From: Cudoniella acicularis
Taxonomy: Eukaryota; Ascomycota; Leotiomycetes; Helotiales; Helotiaceae
Assembly: GCA_013054445.1 (NCBI GenBank)
Contig: JAAMPI010001202.1
Span: forward strand, 1 to 17,949
Direction: 5' to 3'
Length of the DNA stretch: 17,949 bases
Both the position numbers and the translations under genes were made by a program. Under the pieces are notes generated by a model, which was not told where the DNA came from, did no database searches, and saw nothing but the letters and a program-made list of their open reading frames with translations. Shown one piece after another: positions 9,150 to 17,949 of the stretch. The stretch's first letter is position 1. Each line of letters starts with the position of its first letter.

Positions 9150-10731
9150 CTAAAAAGCCGGCGTAGTACCGATTGACTGCGGATTCCAAAACAAAAGCCC
9201 CGGATCAACCTCCACCTTAATCCCCAACAACTGATCATATGTAGGCGCACCATAATACAGCTGCGCCGCCGTCGCCGCACTCAAACCCGGATCCACATAA
9301 TTCAAATACGCCGTATACTCCCCATTCCCCTCCACATTAGTGATCGAACTACTAATGTCATCCACGATCGTCGTAATAGCGCCATCATACGGCGGCAAAT
9401 TGTCACTCGTGTACCCGTAATTCTGAAGCACCCACAAAGCACTGCGATCTGAATACGCTGAGCTATTTGAAGCGGGGGTGTTGATAGCGGAGTTCGGACC
9501 CCCGTACAGGTTGATGATGCTGAAGAAGGGGCCGGCGCCTTGGTTGGCGAGGATGTAGGTGAAGTAGCTAGTTAGGGCTTTCGTGGAAAGGGGGATGACA
9601 TCGCGGGTTACCAGGGATTTGGCGTAGAAGGTGTCGTGATCTGTGTAGGCGCTTCCGAGGGGTTGGGCTAAGGCGTCTGGCGGCAGCGAGGGCGGTGAGG
9701 GCGTCGATCCAACCTAGGTTTTGAATGACAGGAGATGTTTTCTTGAAGCCGGAGAGCAGATCGGAAAGGAGGGATTTGGTGGTAGTCGTGGAGCAGGCGA
9801 TGCACCAGCCTTGGATATTGAAGTCGCCTTCGCTATCGATGTAAAGTCCGAATGTGAGGTCAGGTGTTAGTGTGGTGGTGGTGATCACGTAGTTTTGGAG
9901 GGTTACGAAGCCGTTAGCGGCGGTTGCGGCGCTGGATAGGGAGGCGGAGAGGTCGGCGGTGAAGTATTGGGTTGATGAGGGGGCGGGGACGGTGGATAGG
10001 TAGAAATAGGTTGCAATAGCGAAGCTATCTCCTGCGCCTCGCATGGCGAAGAAGATGTCGGGGTAGGAGGTCGAGGTGGTGTGGATTTGAGTGCCGTTTG
10101 CAAGGACGACGTCTAGAGCGACAATGTGGTCGAGTGTCAGGCCCCATTTTCGGGAATCGTAGCCATAGCCACCGTGCAAGGCGTGACCGGCGATGCCTAC
10201 ACCTGGGCAAGTGCCGTGAGGAAGAGCTCGTTGGCCTTGGGCGTAAAGTGCTAAAGCGACATTCCCAAGTCTCTGTCCAGCTCCGACTTTGGCGATGAAG
10301 GTAGCTTCGTTGCGTTAGCATTAGCAGTATTGAAGTTTGATGGACTCACATTGGTCAACTGTGATGTTGCTGAAATTTTCCATGCTGATGACCATGCTTC
10401 CATTTTGACCACCAGTTGAGTAGCTGGCGTAAGAATGTCCACCTCCCTTTGCCTGGACTCTCAGACTTGCGGCGGTGGCACAAGTTACTGAAGAGCTGAC
10501 TTGGTCGGGTGTCGTGGGGATAGTTACAACGGCGGGTATGTATGCTAGTCGTAAATTGAAGGGTTTTATGAGCGCGGCCCAGTTGGATGATCCCGCCATA
10601 GAATAGGGAACCTGGTGGGATTCGAGACAGGTGACTACATTTGTAGCTCGTCGTCTGTCGTATGACGAGGGTGAAGCATATACAAATGCTCCTCCAAGGA
10701 AAAGGTAAAGGTGTAATAGTAAGATATACAT
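9150..10731 (-). CDS. Secreted BBE-type FAD oxidoreductase, one apparent frameshift
   Basis: Two exons, 10731-10350 and 10304-9150, separated by a 45-nt GT-AG intron with a TGCTAAC-like branch site. Residues 1-19 form a signal peptide (hydrophobic core, cleavage probably after VYA). The PCMH-type FAD domain follows. KGGGHSYA supplies His99 and GTCPGVGIAGH supplies Cys160, the pair that binds FAD bicovalently in berberine-bridge/glucooligosaccharide-oxidase-like enzymes. The C-terminal BBE domain is clear (YLNYVDPGL, YYGAPTYDQLLGIK, VDPGLLFWNPQSI). Such enzymes oxidise sugars, alcohols or C-N/C-H bonds with O2. The summed exons are 1537 nt, one over a multiple of three. The frame moves between about 9690 and 9665, and leaving out one base near 9678 would give a continuous 511-aa protein of normal length. 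This could be a real lesion or a base-call error; a 46-nt intron is a weaker explanation. It converges with the dioxygenase gene. Confidence 0.88.
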
Positions 10732-11758
10732 TATGAAAAGTGATCTGCTCTAATTTTTGCCTCGGTGAAATTATTCAGGGGAGTGAGAGAACGACGGAAG
10801 GAGAAACAGAAATGGAGAGAAATGAAGGAAAATATACGAGGAGCTGTGTGACAGAATTTTCGAGCTACATAAGGAGACTTTTCGTAAAAGGCTTGCGCTA
10901 AGAAATCGTCAGTTGAACAGAACATGGACCATCCTAGTTGTGTACCTGAGTTATATTTGGAACCAGCTTTCGCCGAATGTAAATCGAGTTTGTGCAGCCC
11001 GGCAATGACCTGCATTCGTATAAATCCTTTTGCAATTGCAGTGGCGCATGAGATGGCTTCTGAGTGGTTGAAACTTCCCGTCTTCTGCATCGTGATGTGT
11101 CTATGTTGTTATTGTGGAAGAGGGGTGAGCTCATACTCAAAATGACCAAGCATAATTGATCTGTTTTTGAGATTCAGCTATGTACCACTGCTCGTGATCT
11201 ACTGCGACGGTCCGAGTCAGAGGGCATATCAAGCCTCACTCAGGGGGCGAGGGTCTTTGGGTGCCGTCTGGGGTCACTTTCTCCGGGACTGAATGTCATA
11301 GCTAGCTGAACTCATCCCAGTGACCTGACATGAAATCGTGGAGGGAGAATCGCCTCATTTCTGGCCAGAAATGAACATGATTGCATAATGCAAACGAGAA
11401 AAGGCCAAAGCAAGTGCCTAGCCCTAGCTAGACACCTGCACACTATTTCGAAGATTCAACCGTGACGATATGGGTAGAGACATTTGTGAAATCGGATGAA
11501 CAAAGTGATTTGAAGCGATGAAATGGGCTTCATCGGAGGCGTCAGATATTTTCATCATCTTTCATTTTTTTGGAGTTGGAATAAGTTGTGAAAGTTAAGG
11601 AAGATTGCGACGGAGTGAAAGCATTTCGATTCTTAGTCAGCATACACTAAGCTCAATTAGGCAGTTAGTTCCGAACGGGAATTCCTTCCTCTCGGCCAGG
11701 ACTTCTCCTTCATCTCTTGATCCCTCCCGTCCATCGCGAATTCCACCCATTTTCCATC
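10732..11758. other. Gene-free interval between divergent genes
   Basis: About 1 kb between the BBE-type oxidase start and the first ATG usable for the G-alpha-like gene, so both promoters should lie here. No open frame in either strand resembles a protein family, and no transposon ends or tandem repeats were recognised. CTAGC words cluster at about 11300-11435 (ATAGCTAGCTG, CCTAGCCCTAGCTAG) without an evident function. Confidence 0.5.
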
Positions 11759-13855
11759 ATGGAATCCACAGCTTTTAACATCGAGGCGTGCATCTAAATT
11801 CCCCTGGTTTTTGCATCCCAAGCCAACCCCCTCTTGATCCTGACCGCAACCACACCAAAACATGTGTCTTGGAATGCTGAAGCCATCTGTGATCAACTTC
11901 TTGCCATCACATCTTCTCTCCAACTGTTACGGAAATATCTCGAGGCCAGCGAGATAAACGATTCCCAGACGACTCTGCTCGCGCCGGATAGCCTTGTCGT
12001 TGCATTGGCCGGCTGCGTCGCCACGTGCTCAAGGCTTGAGAAGCAACTCTCAGGAGCTGAAAATGTGAAAAGGGATTTACGGATAAGCCAAAGTGCTGAA
12101 GAGGAAAGAGAATGGAGAAAAATCGAGGAGCATTTATGTCGGTGCTCGAAGTTGTTGCGTTGCATCGTGGCCATCACACAACGGTTTGTGATTGGCTCTC
12201 TACATTTGTCTCAATTCAACTCAAGACGGCAGGAAGTCAATAAATGATGCAGCAATGCACTTTCCCACTCTTGAAACTTGCATTTCCGAATGTCTTCAAG
12301 CTATAGAAGGGCTGGGAGTGATGTTAGGATGCCCGACAATCGCAACAGCCCCATCAGCTGGACAATTACCAACTTCTTCGGCTCACGGCGCTCACTCGAC
12401 ACCAGAATTTATCGAAATATTGGCATTAAACTCCGCCAAGGTCCACTTCCATGCCTCACAGCTAAACTCGTGGTGCCCTGCAACCTCGGAACAAAAAGAT
12501 AAGGTCGAAGAATCTACGATCACCAACCTCTTAAATCAGGCTTTGAAACTGGACAAGAATCTTCCTCAACCCTTGGCATTAGAAACTCGAGGTGAAGCTC
12601 CCTTTTGTCTACCCATTGAAGATCAAGTCTAGATCAACTCGCAAATCGAAAGCGATCTGAAGCATAGGGGCAAGGAAATGAAGCATGAACGCAAGGTCAT
12701 TGTTATTGGTCAGTCATCATTATTTACAAAGTCTCATGTCAATTGTTGACCTAGAATAAGATCCCTGAAAAGCGGCCCCCCTTTTATCCATGAGATAAAA
12801 AGGGTTAAGCAGAATCTAAATTACTCGGATACCAATGGAAAGAACATCGCCTGAAAATATTCAATTATTTACTTCATTTCGAGCTGGCCGTTCGAAGGTG
12901 TCAGAAGACCGAAACCTCAGGCTTTCAAGAACCTCAAATCATTGTAAGAACCCCATGGTTATATGTCTCGAGAAATGCGATTCTGAAGAACTTCTCAATT
13001 CCAGGCATGGGCGTTTTATAATTGTGCCCAACCTGCAGTGCAGGAAAAAGATTCGGTTGAACACCTGTTACCTGTCTTTCAGGCCTTGTGGACGGATGAA
13101 AGGGTCCGGAATGCTCTTCAGTAAGACTCAAGTCCACTTTTCGGCAGCTTTGAACAGTAATTTCTCCATCTCAGGACATTGCACATTTTCTTACTCAGCT
13201 TTAGTTTTTCAGAAGCGTTACCCGTATTTTCATTATTGATTATTTGCCTACCAACGAGGACATCTGCCGACTCGAATCTAGCTGCCCTATATGCGTGCAG
13301 TTGAAATTATAACCAAATCAAGACGTACTAACTGACGTACTTTTCCCCAAATAGAGTTATTCCATACAGCAATGGAAACAGATCTACGGTGGCTTTGATG
13401 CAGTTCTGGTTGTTGTGGACATTGATGGCTGTGAGAGACAAAGATACGAGGATTGTTCATATTCACGTGTATGTCTTCCCCATCTTGATTTACGTGGCTA
13501 ACATGAGAAGACACTTTTGGAGCATGGTCTTCGTATATACGATCGAACTGCGAACAGTGCAGGATACGAAGGTGCAGAATTGATCTTATTTTTCCATAAA
13601 GTCGACGAGTTTCGAAAGCAATTAGAGTCAGGTTCTTCGCGAATCAAATATTATTGTCGGGATTACAATGGACCGGATCAAGATGCAGAAGCAGCTTTGC
13701 AGTATTTCACCAAACTTTTTCTTTCGAAGAGTCCGCCTGGTCGGAAAACTGTTGTTAAATACTGTTCTTCTGGCGACAAGACTCTTGCTGAGAAGTTGGA
13801 TACCTGCATGCGCATTGCACTCGACCGAGCCCAGAATAATCGTCTTGAATTCTAA
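11759..13855 (+). CDS. Degenerate G-protein alpha-like protein with N-terminal helical domain
   Basis: The 3' half is clearly related to heterotrimeric G-protein alpha subunits. In order it shows: RKVIVIG (beta1); FQALWTDERVRNAL (helical domain); SVTRIFIIDYLPTNEDICRL (lead into switch I); a QQWKQIYGGFDAVLVVVDID core strand; GLRIYDRTANSAGYEGAELILFF; HKVDEFRKQL; YYCRDYNG; and a C-terminal YCSS region. The 5' half (LLAITSSLQLLRKYLEAS, CVATCSRLEKQL, HLCRCSKLLRCI) resembles the helical N-terminal domain found on fungal STAND/azaphilone-cluster L proteins. One lesion-free path exists (exons 11759-11787, 11950-12183, 12233-12503, 12633-12708, 12810-12943, 13005-13120, 13213-13294, 13355-13468, 13508-13855; 467 aa), but it needs a 39-nt intron and drops segments that look coding. 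Every GTP-binding box is altered: GAESK in place of GxGESGKS, Glu for the switch-I Arg, no DVGGQ, HKVD for NKxD, and YCSS for TCAT. Either a pseudo-GTPase or a decaying gene. Confidence 0.6.
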
Positions 13856-13933
13856 ATTTTATTAACGGTTTGAGCGGGGGCCCTCTCTCTACGCCTTCAC
13901 TCTCCCATCTATGCACTGGGCTTTAGTCAAATC

Positions 13934-15334
13934 TCAAGCAGCCTTCAAACGACACTCTATCTGTGCCTGGGTCCCAAAGCTATATTTCCAAACTTTCACT
14001 ATTTCAAATCCCGACTCATCAAGGATCTCCTCAAATTCTTTTCTGGATTTCTCCTTTCCGTTCAGCATCATCATCGAGAAGTCCATCCAATACGGTATCA
14101 GCTCTGCCCCCACCTCGGTCTTCTCCGGTAGAATCATGTCAGCTACCACAAGACGAGACTTCGGACCCATGGCGTCGGCGATATTTTTGAGGATTTTGAC
14201 GCAGACTGGCTCATAGAAATCATGGAGAATTCGGCGCAGTAAATAGACGTGAGCGTCTGAACGTGGAGTTAGCTAATGACTTGATGTCAGGGAAACGAGT
14301 TCAATACTTTTGACAGGTTGAGATGTGAAGAAGTCATATGACATCGTTTCGATGTTAGGGATATCTTCGGGGGTCAGACTACCAATGACATCTGGGCGAT
14401 CCTGGAGGATTAGTTTGGATCCAAACCCATTTGGAGCTTCCTGTTGGATTGCTATCAAACATTGGCCTCGTCCTCCTCCGATATCAACAACAAATGGTCG
14501 CTCTGGTTCTGCTTCAACTTCTTCTTTCAGACTTGCAAAAGGGAACATGCCAAGGATCGGAATACTCTGTTCCATTTGCATCATAGTCATGTTGAACATT
14601 CGGAGTCTTTCTGGATCATGCGAAATTGCTTCATAATATGTAAGTCCTTCGAGACCGAGGGAATAGGCGTATGGGGATTTTGTAAGGTCATAAAGATCAT
14701 CATGGGTATGAGTTTTGAAATACTCTGGGAGCTGGATAAAAGCACGCATTTGATCGACGCTGGGAGGTGTCAGCGAGAATTATGACTCAAATAATAGCCT
14801 TACCATATACGGAAAAACTCCACAGCTCCCCCACGAAGGTACATTTGCGATTTCAAGTTATGTGCAAACACATTTGGTTCTGCCTCCACACCAATTCCAT
14901 GCATCACAGCAAGTCTGAATGCTCGGGCTATATTCGGGAGATTGTCAGCAAAAAGTGATTTTGATGACAAGGTGGTCAGACCTATTGCTGATTCGTCAAT
15001 CCCCACGAGGGTAGCGAGCTCTTTACTCGTAATGGAACTTTGTACTGGTATCTTTTCCAGGGTACCCGATTCAACAAGGAGGTGCATTGCGGCAATTAGA
15101 CTGCTCTACCACCAATCAACTCTCGGGGGAAAATAAAGGGGGGCAGTTTTGAGCTCTTACCACTTCCCACTGCTTCATGATCGGATCCATAGGACTTTCG
15201 AGCAAGAACCGGAGCTTATCGGCTTGCTTCAACAACCTCATCTGCTCGGCCGGATTACCATCAAACTCCTTTACTGCAGCAGCGAATTCATCTGCCGCGG
15301 CAATCAACTCGGGATTCTTTCCAGGGGAAGCCAT
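13934..15334 (-). CDS. SAM-dependent O-methyltransferase (Methyltransf_2 family)
   Basis: Spliced model of 416 aa, typical for fungal family members. Exons are 15334-15161, 15105-14804, 14759-14308 and 14256-13934, all with GT-AG introns that preserve frame. The enzyme moves a methyl group from SAM to a hydroxyl, usually a phenol. Residues 1 to about 160 form the helical dimerisation/winged-helix part (MKQWEVSSLIAAMHLLVESG, then SSITSKELATLVGID). The Rossmann part has motif I VVDIGGGRGQ with Asp at about 251, LILQDRPDVI as the acidic end of strand 2, RRILHDFYEP with the catalytic His at about 321, and LVVADMILPEK. All expected residues are present, so it should be active. The G-alpha-like gene ends 78 bp away in the convergent orientation, and the LaeA-like gene is divergent upstream. 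The phenolic products of stilbene cleavage would be suitable substrates (inference). Confidence 0.93.
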
Positions 15335-16043
15335 GCTGGTGTTTCTGTGCGACGAATAACGTGAATAAGTTCAGTACCGGGAGAGTGGCTCGCTTATTCC
15401 AAACGGGATGAGCTGCAAGTTATATGATGATGGAGGGGTCACGGTGAGAATGAGGAGTCCGGGATGCCGAAGGTGGGGTGAAGATTAAACCAGCCAACCG
15501 GACAGCCATCCGGCATTCGAAGCGTAAAAAAGGACGCACTTTTCATCACCCTCGAAGCTTTCTGCATAAAGCGGACCTGACCTGATAGGTCATTTGACAA
15601 GCCTCCCTTGCTGCAGATTGCTGAAGATAACATCGAATAGCCAGGTGGCTTTCTGGGCATCCCGCGCATCTTGAACATGAAGTTGTCATTCGCCAAGGTA
15701 CGGATCGGTCCATTCCGCGAGCCAGCTGTTTTGTTGCCTTTGAGCGGTTGAGGGCCTCCTGTGCTAACTGGGTGTTGGAAGTTGGTGCGCGGCAGTGGGT
15801 GCCTGTCCTGTACGCCCGTTTTTCCTTTCGGCGGTTGCCCCGTAGCTGCGGGGTGATTAGTGGATGATTAGATTCGTGGCTTTGCTAGGGGCTGAATCCT
15901 ATGCGAAACGGCATATGAAGTGATCCACTCTTGATCTTTAAAGGTTTCATTGCCGCTCGAATTGTTTTCGAGCGTCGAACGACCCATTTGGGGGCGTGGG
16001 CTTCTATTTTGCTCGCAAATTCAGACGAACAAAGCCCAACAGT
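15335..16043. promoter_or_regulatory. Divergent promoter, O-methyltransferase / LaeA-like gene
   Basis: A 709-bp interval between two divergent starts. CCGG occurs twice in AACCGGACAGCCATCCGG (about 15497-15514), and CGGATCGGTCC lies at about 15701-15711. An 85-codon minus-strand open frame (15439-15696) starts without ATG and resembles nothing known. No copy of the CGATCGGG octamer was found here. Confidence 0.5.
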
Positions 16044-17403
16044 ATGGCGGAACAACAGGAAGGATTTATTGAAGTTGGGGATGAGGGTTTCAGCGATGAG
16101 GTCAGTGCTCCCCGTGAAATTATTACGAACGCCGTCATAGTTAACATAATTAGGGCGCTGATCTTGAGAGTAACCAGAGTTTTCTCACCTCACTCTCATC
16201 CAGTATAGTGAAAGGTGTAGAGGAAAATGGAAGAACGTATGCAACGTACGGCAAAGAAGGTTAGTCTGTTCACGTGTTCATTCTTCCGTAATATAGATTA
16301 ATTAAGTGGCTGCTTACATGAAACGCAGAATACGGCTTGCCGATGGATGAGCAGGAGATGGACAGAATCGACATGTCGCACGCAAAATACTATATTCTAC
16401 TAGAAAAAAAAGCGTTTCCTCGCACCGATTCGCTCAGATCCGCAACGGATTTTAGATTTAGGGTGTGGAACGGGTATTTGGAGTATTGATGTGGCGGATG
16501 AATATCCTTCGGCTGAGCTAAGTTCTTTGCTTTTTGCACTACTTGAGAATATCAGCTCATACAAAGCAGGTTACTGGCGTTGATATTGCCCCCATACAGC
16601 CAAAATGGTAGGGGTACATGTTCTTATGTTAAACCATAATTGACCCCTAATAGGACGGCACCAAACTGCACTTTTGAGATCGACGACATCGAGCAAATCT
16701 GGACCTGGAAGAGAGAGAGTTTTGATTTCATATTCGCCCGCGACCTCCTGCTCTCGATCCGCGACTGGCCCAAACTCGTCAATCAATGTTTCACGTTCGT
16801 CCCCCATTCATCCAAATTACATCCCATTTTTTAACCAATAAAACAAATAGACACCTCAAACCGGGCGGCTATGTAGAATTCCAATCCATCTTCGGCGAAC
16901 TCTGCTGCGACGATGACTCCCTCCCCGCCGACTCCAACTTCCGCCAATTCGACAAGTACGTGCGCGTCGCGTCGGACAAAATGGGCACGCCACTAACAGC
17001 ACCTGCATCTTACAAAGACTGGTTTGAAGCCGCCGGCTTCGTCGACGTCGTCGAGAAAAAACTCAAAATACCATGTAACCCCTGGGCCAAAGATCCACGA
17101 CTAAAGATGGTGGGGGCTTTTGAGCTGGATAATTTTCTATATGGGTTGGAGGCGATGAGTTTGAGAATGTTTGAGAGGGGGTTGGGGTGGAGTGCGGAGG
17201 AAACGAGGGTTTTTGTTGCGGGGGTTAGGAAGGATATTCGGAATTCGAGGTTTCATAGTTATTATCCTTTGTGAGTTTTCTTTCTATTCTGAACATCTGG
17301 ATTGCTTGCTCGTTGGGGTTTTGTAATCAGGGGCTAATTTGGATCTAGCTATATTGTCTATGGGCGGAAACCCGACGCGGGAACGTTTACACCGGCGGGT
17401 TGA
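16044..17403 (+). pseudogene. LaeA-like class I methyltransferase with two lesions
   Basis: Exons by homology: 16044-16100, 16154-16259, 16329-16517, 16570-16607, 16654-16794, 16851-17270 and 17349-17403. The parts read as a LaeA-like (Methyltransf_23 type) protein of about 334 aa: SSSIVKGVEENGRTYATY, EYGLPMDEQEMDRIDMSH, then SAM motif [10 protein letters not shown] (about 16455-16481), [34 protein letters not shown], and C-terminal YIVYGRKP. Two faults interrupt it. The frame moves by one at the A8 run 16404-16411 (seven A would keep it open), and the donor expected after GAG 16515-16517 reads CTAAGT instead of GTAAGT. All other splice sites are canonical. The summed exons are 1006 nt, one base too many. 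Family members act as nuclear or cytosolic methyltransferases in secondary-metabolite regulation or tailoring. One lesion could be a base-call error; two make a dying gene more likely. Confidence 0.7.
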
Positions 17404-17949
17404 AGGGAATCTCTAGTTTTTTGCCGCTATAGAGATCGCCTTTTGTTGAATCTCACGTTCATATTCAGGCATTTACGATTGGGAATAATAGACTCTTAGA
17501 GAAAAGGAAATGACTTATGAATCAAAAGTATGATTAATGAATGAAAACCCGCTTTTGGTATTGAAAGGGATTTTATAATAAGGGATATATTTTGCTGATG
17601 CTTGTGTCTCCTCTTTGGAGTAGCAAGCAGCTAAAAGTGGTAAACGACTGACAAATTTTAAAGTCGTTTTGGATTTGTAAATGACAAAAGGAATCCCAGT
17701 TCTGAGGTAAGTTGTTGCGAGCCAGAGTTAAACTGTGATGGCGGACAAATATAAAATCGCAACATTACTTCTATTTAGGATGCTAATGAAGTTAAAATTT
17801 TGACTTCTCGATATACTCGAGTTGTATAATTAATGTACCGGATTCCACACTCCAACCCCTCTCTCGAAGTAATGGAGTTTCATTCCATGTTCAAATTCTA
17901 CGTACTTTTCCTTTTGCATACATAAAAAGGCCACAAACTAGAATTTAGT
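17404..17949. other. Gene-free right edge
   Basis: 546 bp after the LaeA-like stop, moderately AT-rich, with no credible open frame or family motif on either strand. It should contain the 3' untranslated end of the preceding gene; no specific element was recognised. Confidence 0.5.

Noticed and set aside
9666..9711. 46-nt intron as the explanation for the BBE frame change
   Set aside because: It gives an open frame, but the donor is weak and it would remove GWIDALTALA, which looks conserved and coding; kept only as an alternative to a frameshift.
12835..13239. 134-codon plus-strand open frame as a separate gene
   Set aside because: It runs through three exons and introns of the G-alpha-like gene in a different frame; the protein makes no family sense, whereas the spliced frames give G-alpha motifs.
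13389..13583. Hydrophobic 64-codon open frame that looks like a small membrane protein
   Set aside because: It is an out-of-frame reading of the VLVVVDID strand exon and the next exon of the G-alpha-like gene.
15439..15696. 85-codon minus-strand open frame in the divergent promoter
   Set aside because: Begins without ATG, has no homology-like features and sits where two promoters are needed.
1..17949. tRNA, rRNA, CRISPR array or intact transposon
   Set aside because: No cloverleaf, rRNA core, regular repeat-spacer array or transposase motif was seen on either strand.

Overview
The window looks like genomic DNA of a filamentous ascomycete (Pezizomycotina). Almost every gene is broken by short GT-AG introns of about 46-152 nt. 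A Zn2Cys6 activator sits among tailoring-type enzymes, and the families present (fungal O-methyltransferase, LaeA-like methyltransferase, BBE-type flavoenzyme, fungal-specific transcription factor domain) are typical of fungal accessory or secondary-metabolite loci. A helotialean (Leotiomycete) origin is only an impression. No rRNA, tRNA, CRISPR or intact transposon was seen.

Layout, left to right: an AT-rich gene-free edge (1 to about 330); a SnoaL-like protein (-, 470-1341); a 610-bp divergent promoter; an NAD(P)-dependent aldehyde dehydrogenase (+, 1952-3558); a Zn2Cys6 transcription factor (+, 4092-6583); a carotenoid-oxygenase-family dioxygenase with stilbene-cleaving features (+, 7223-8927); a secreted bicovalent-FAD BBE-type oxidase (-, 9150-10731); a 1-kb gene-free gap; a degenerate G-protein-alpha-like gene joined to an N-terminal helical region (+, 11759-13855); a plant-type/fungal O-methyltransferase (-, 13934-15334); a divergent promoter; a LaeA-like methyltransferase carrying two lesions (+, 16044-17403); and a gene-free right edge.

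Reading the genes together (inference): the dioxygenase would split an alkene (stilbenoid or carotenoid) into aldehydes, the dehydrogenase would oxidise an aldehyde to an acid, the O-methyltransferase could cap or mask phenols, and the SnoaL-like and BBE-type enzymes would add dehydration/cyclisation and oxidation steps, under the local Zn2Cys6 activator. No polyketide synthase, NRPS, terpene synthase or other backbone enzyme is visible, so this is either part of a larger cluster or a catabolic/modification module acting on an external substrate.

Most unusual points: (i) a G-alpha-like protein in which all five GTP-binding boxes are altered or missing, next to the enzymes; (ii) a GC-AG intron in the middle of the zinc cluster, with a competing GT donor 15 nt downstream that would insert five residues and break the Cys spacing; (iii) three genes on the right side (BBE, G-alpha-like, LaeA-like) that show frameshifts, splice-site damage or forced splice choices, while the enzymes on the left and the O-methyltransferase are clean; (iv) a repeated switch from C-ending to G/T-ending codons inside long exons. 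All gene models were spliced by eye from frame continuity and family motifs; none has transcript support.
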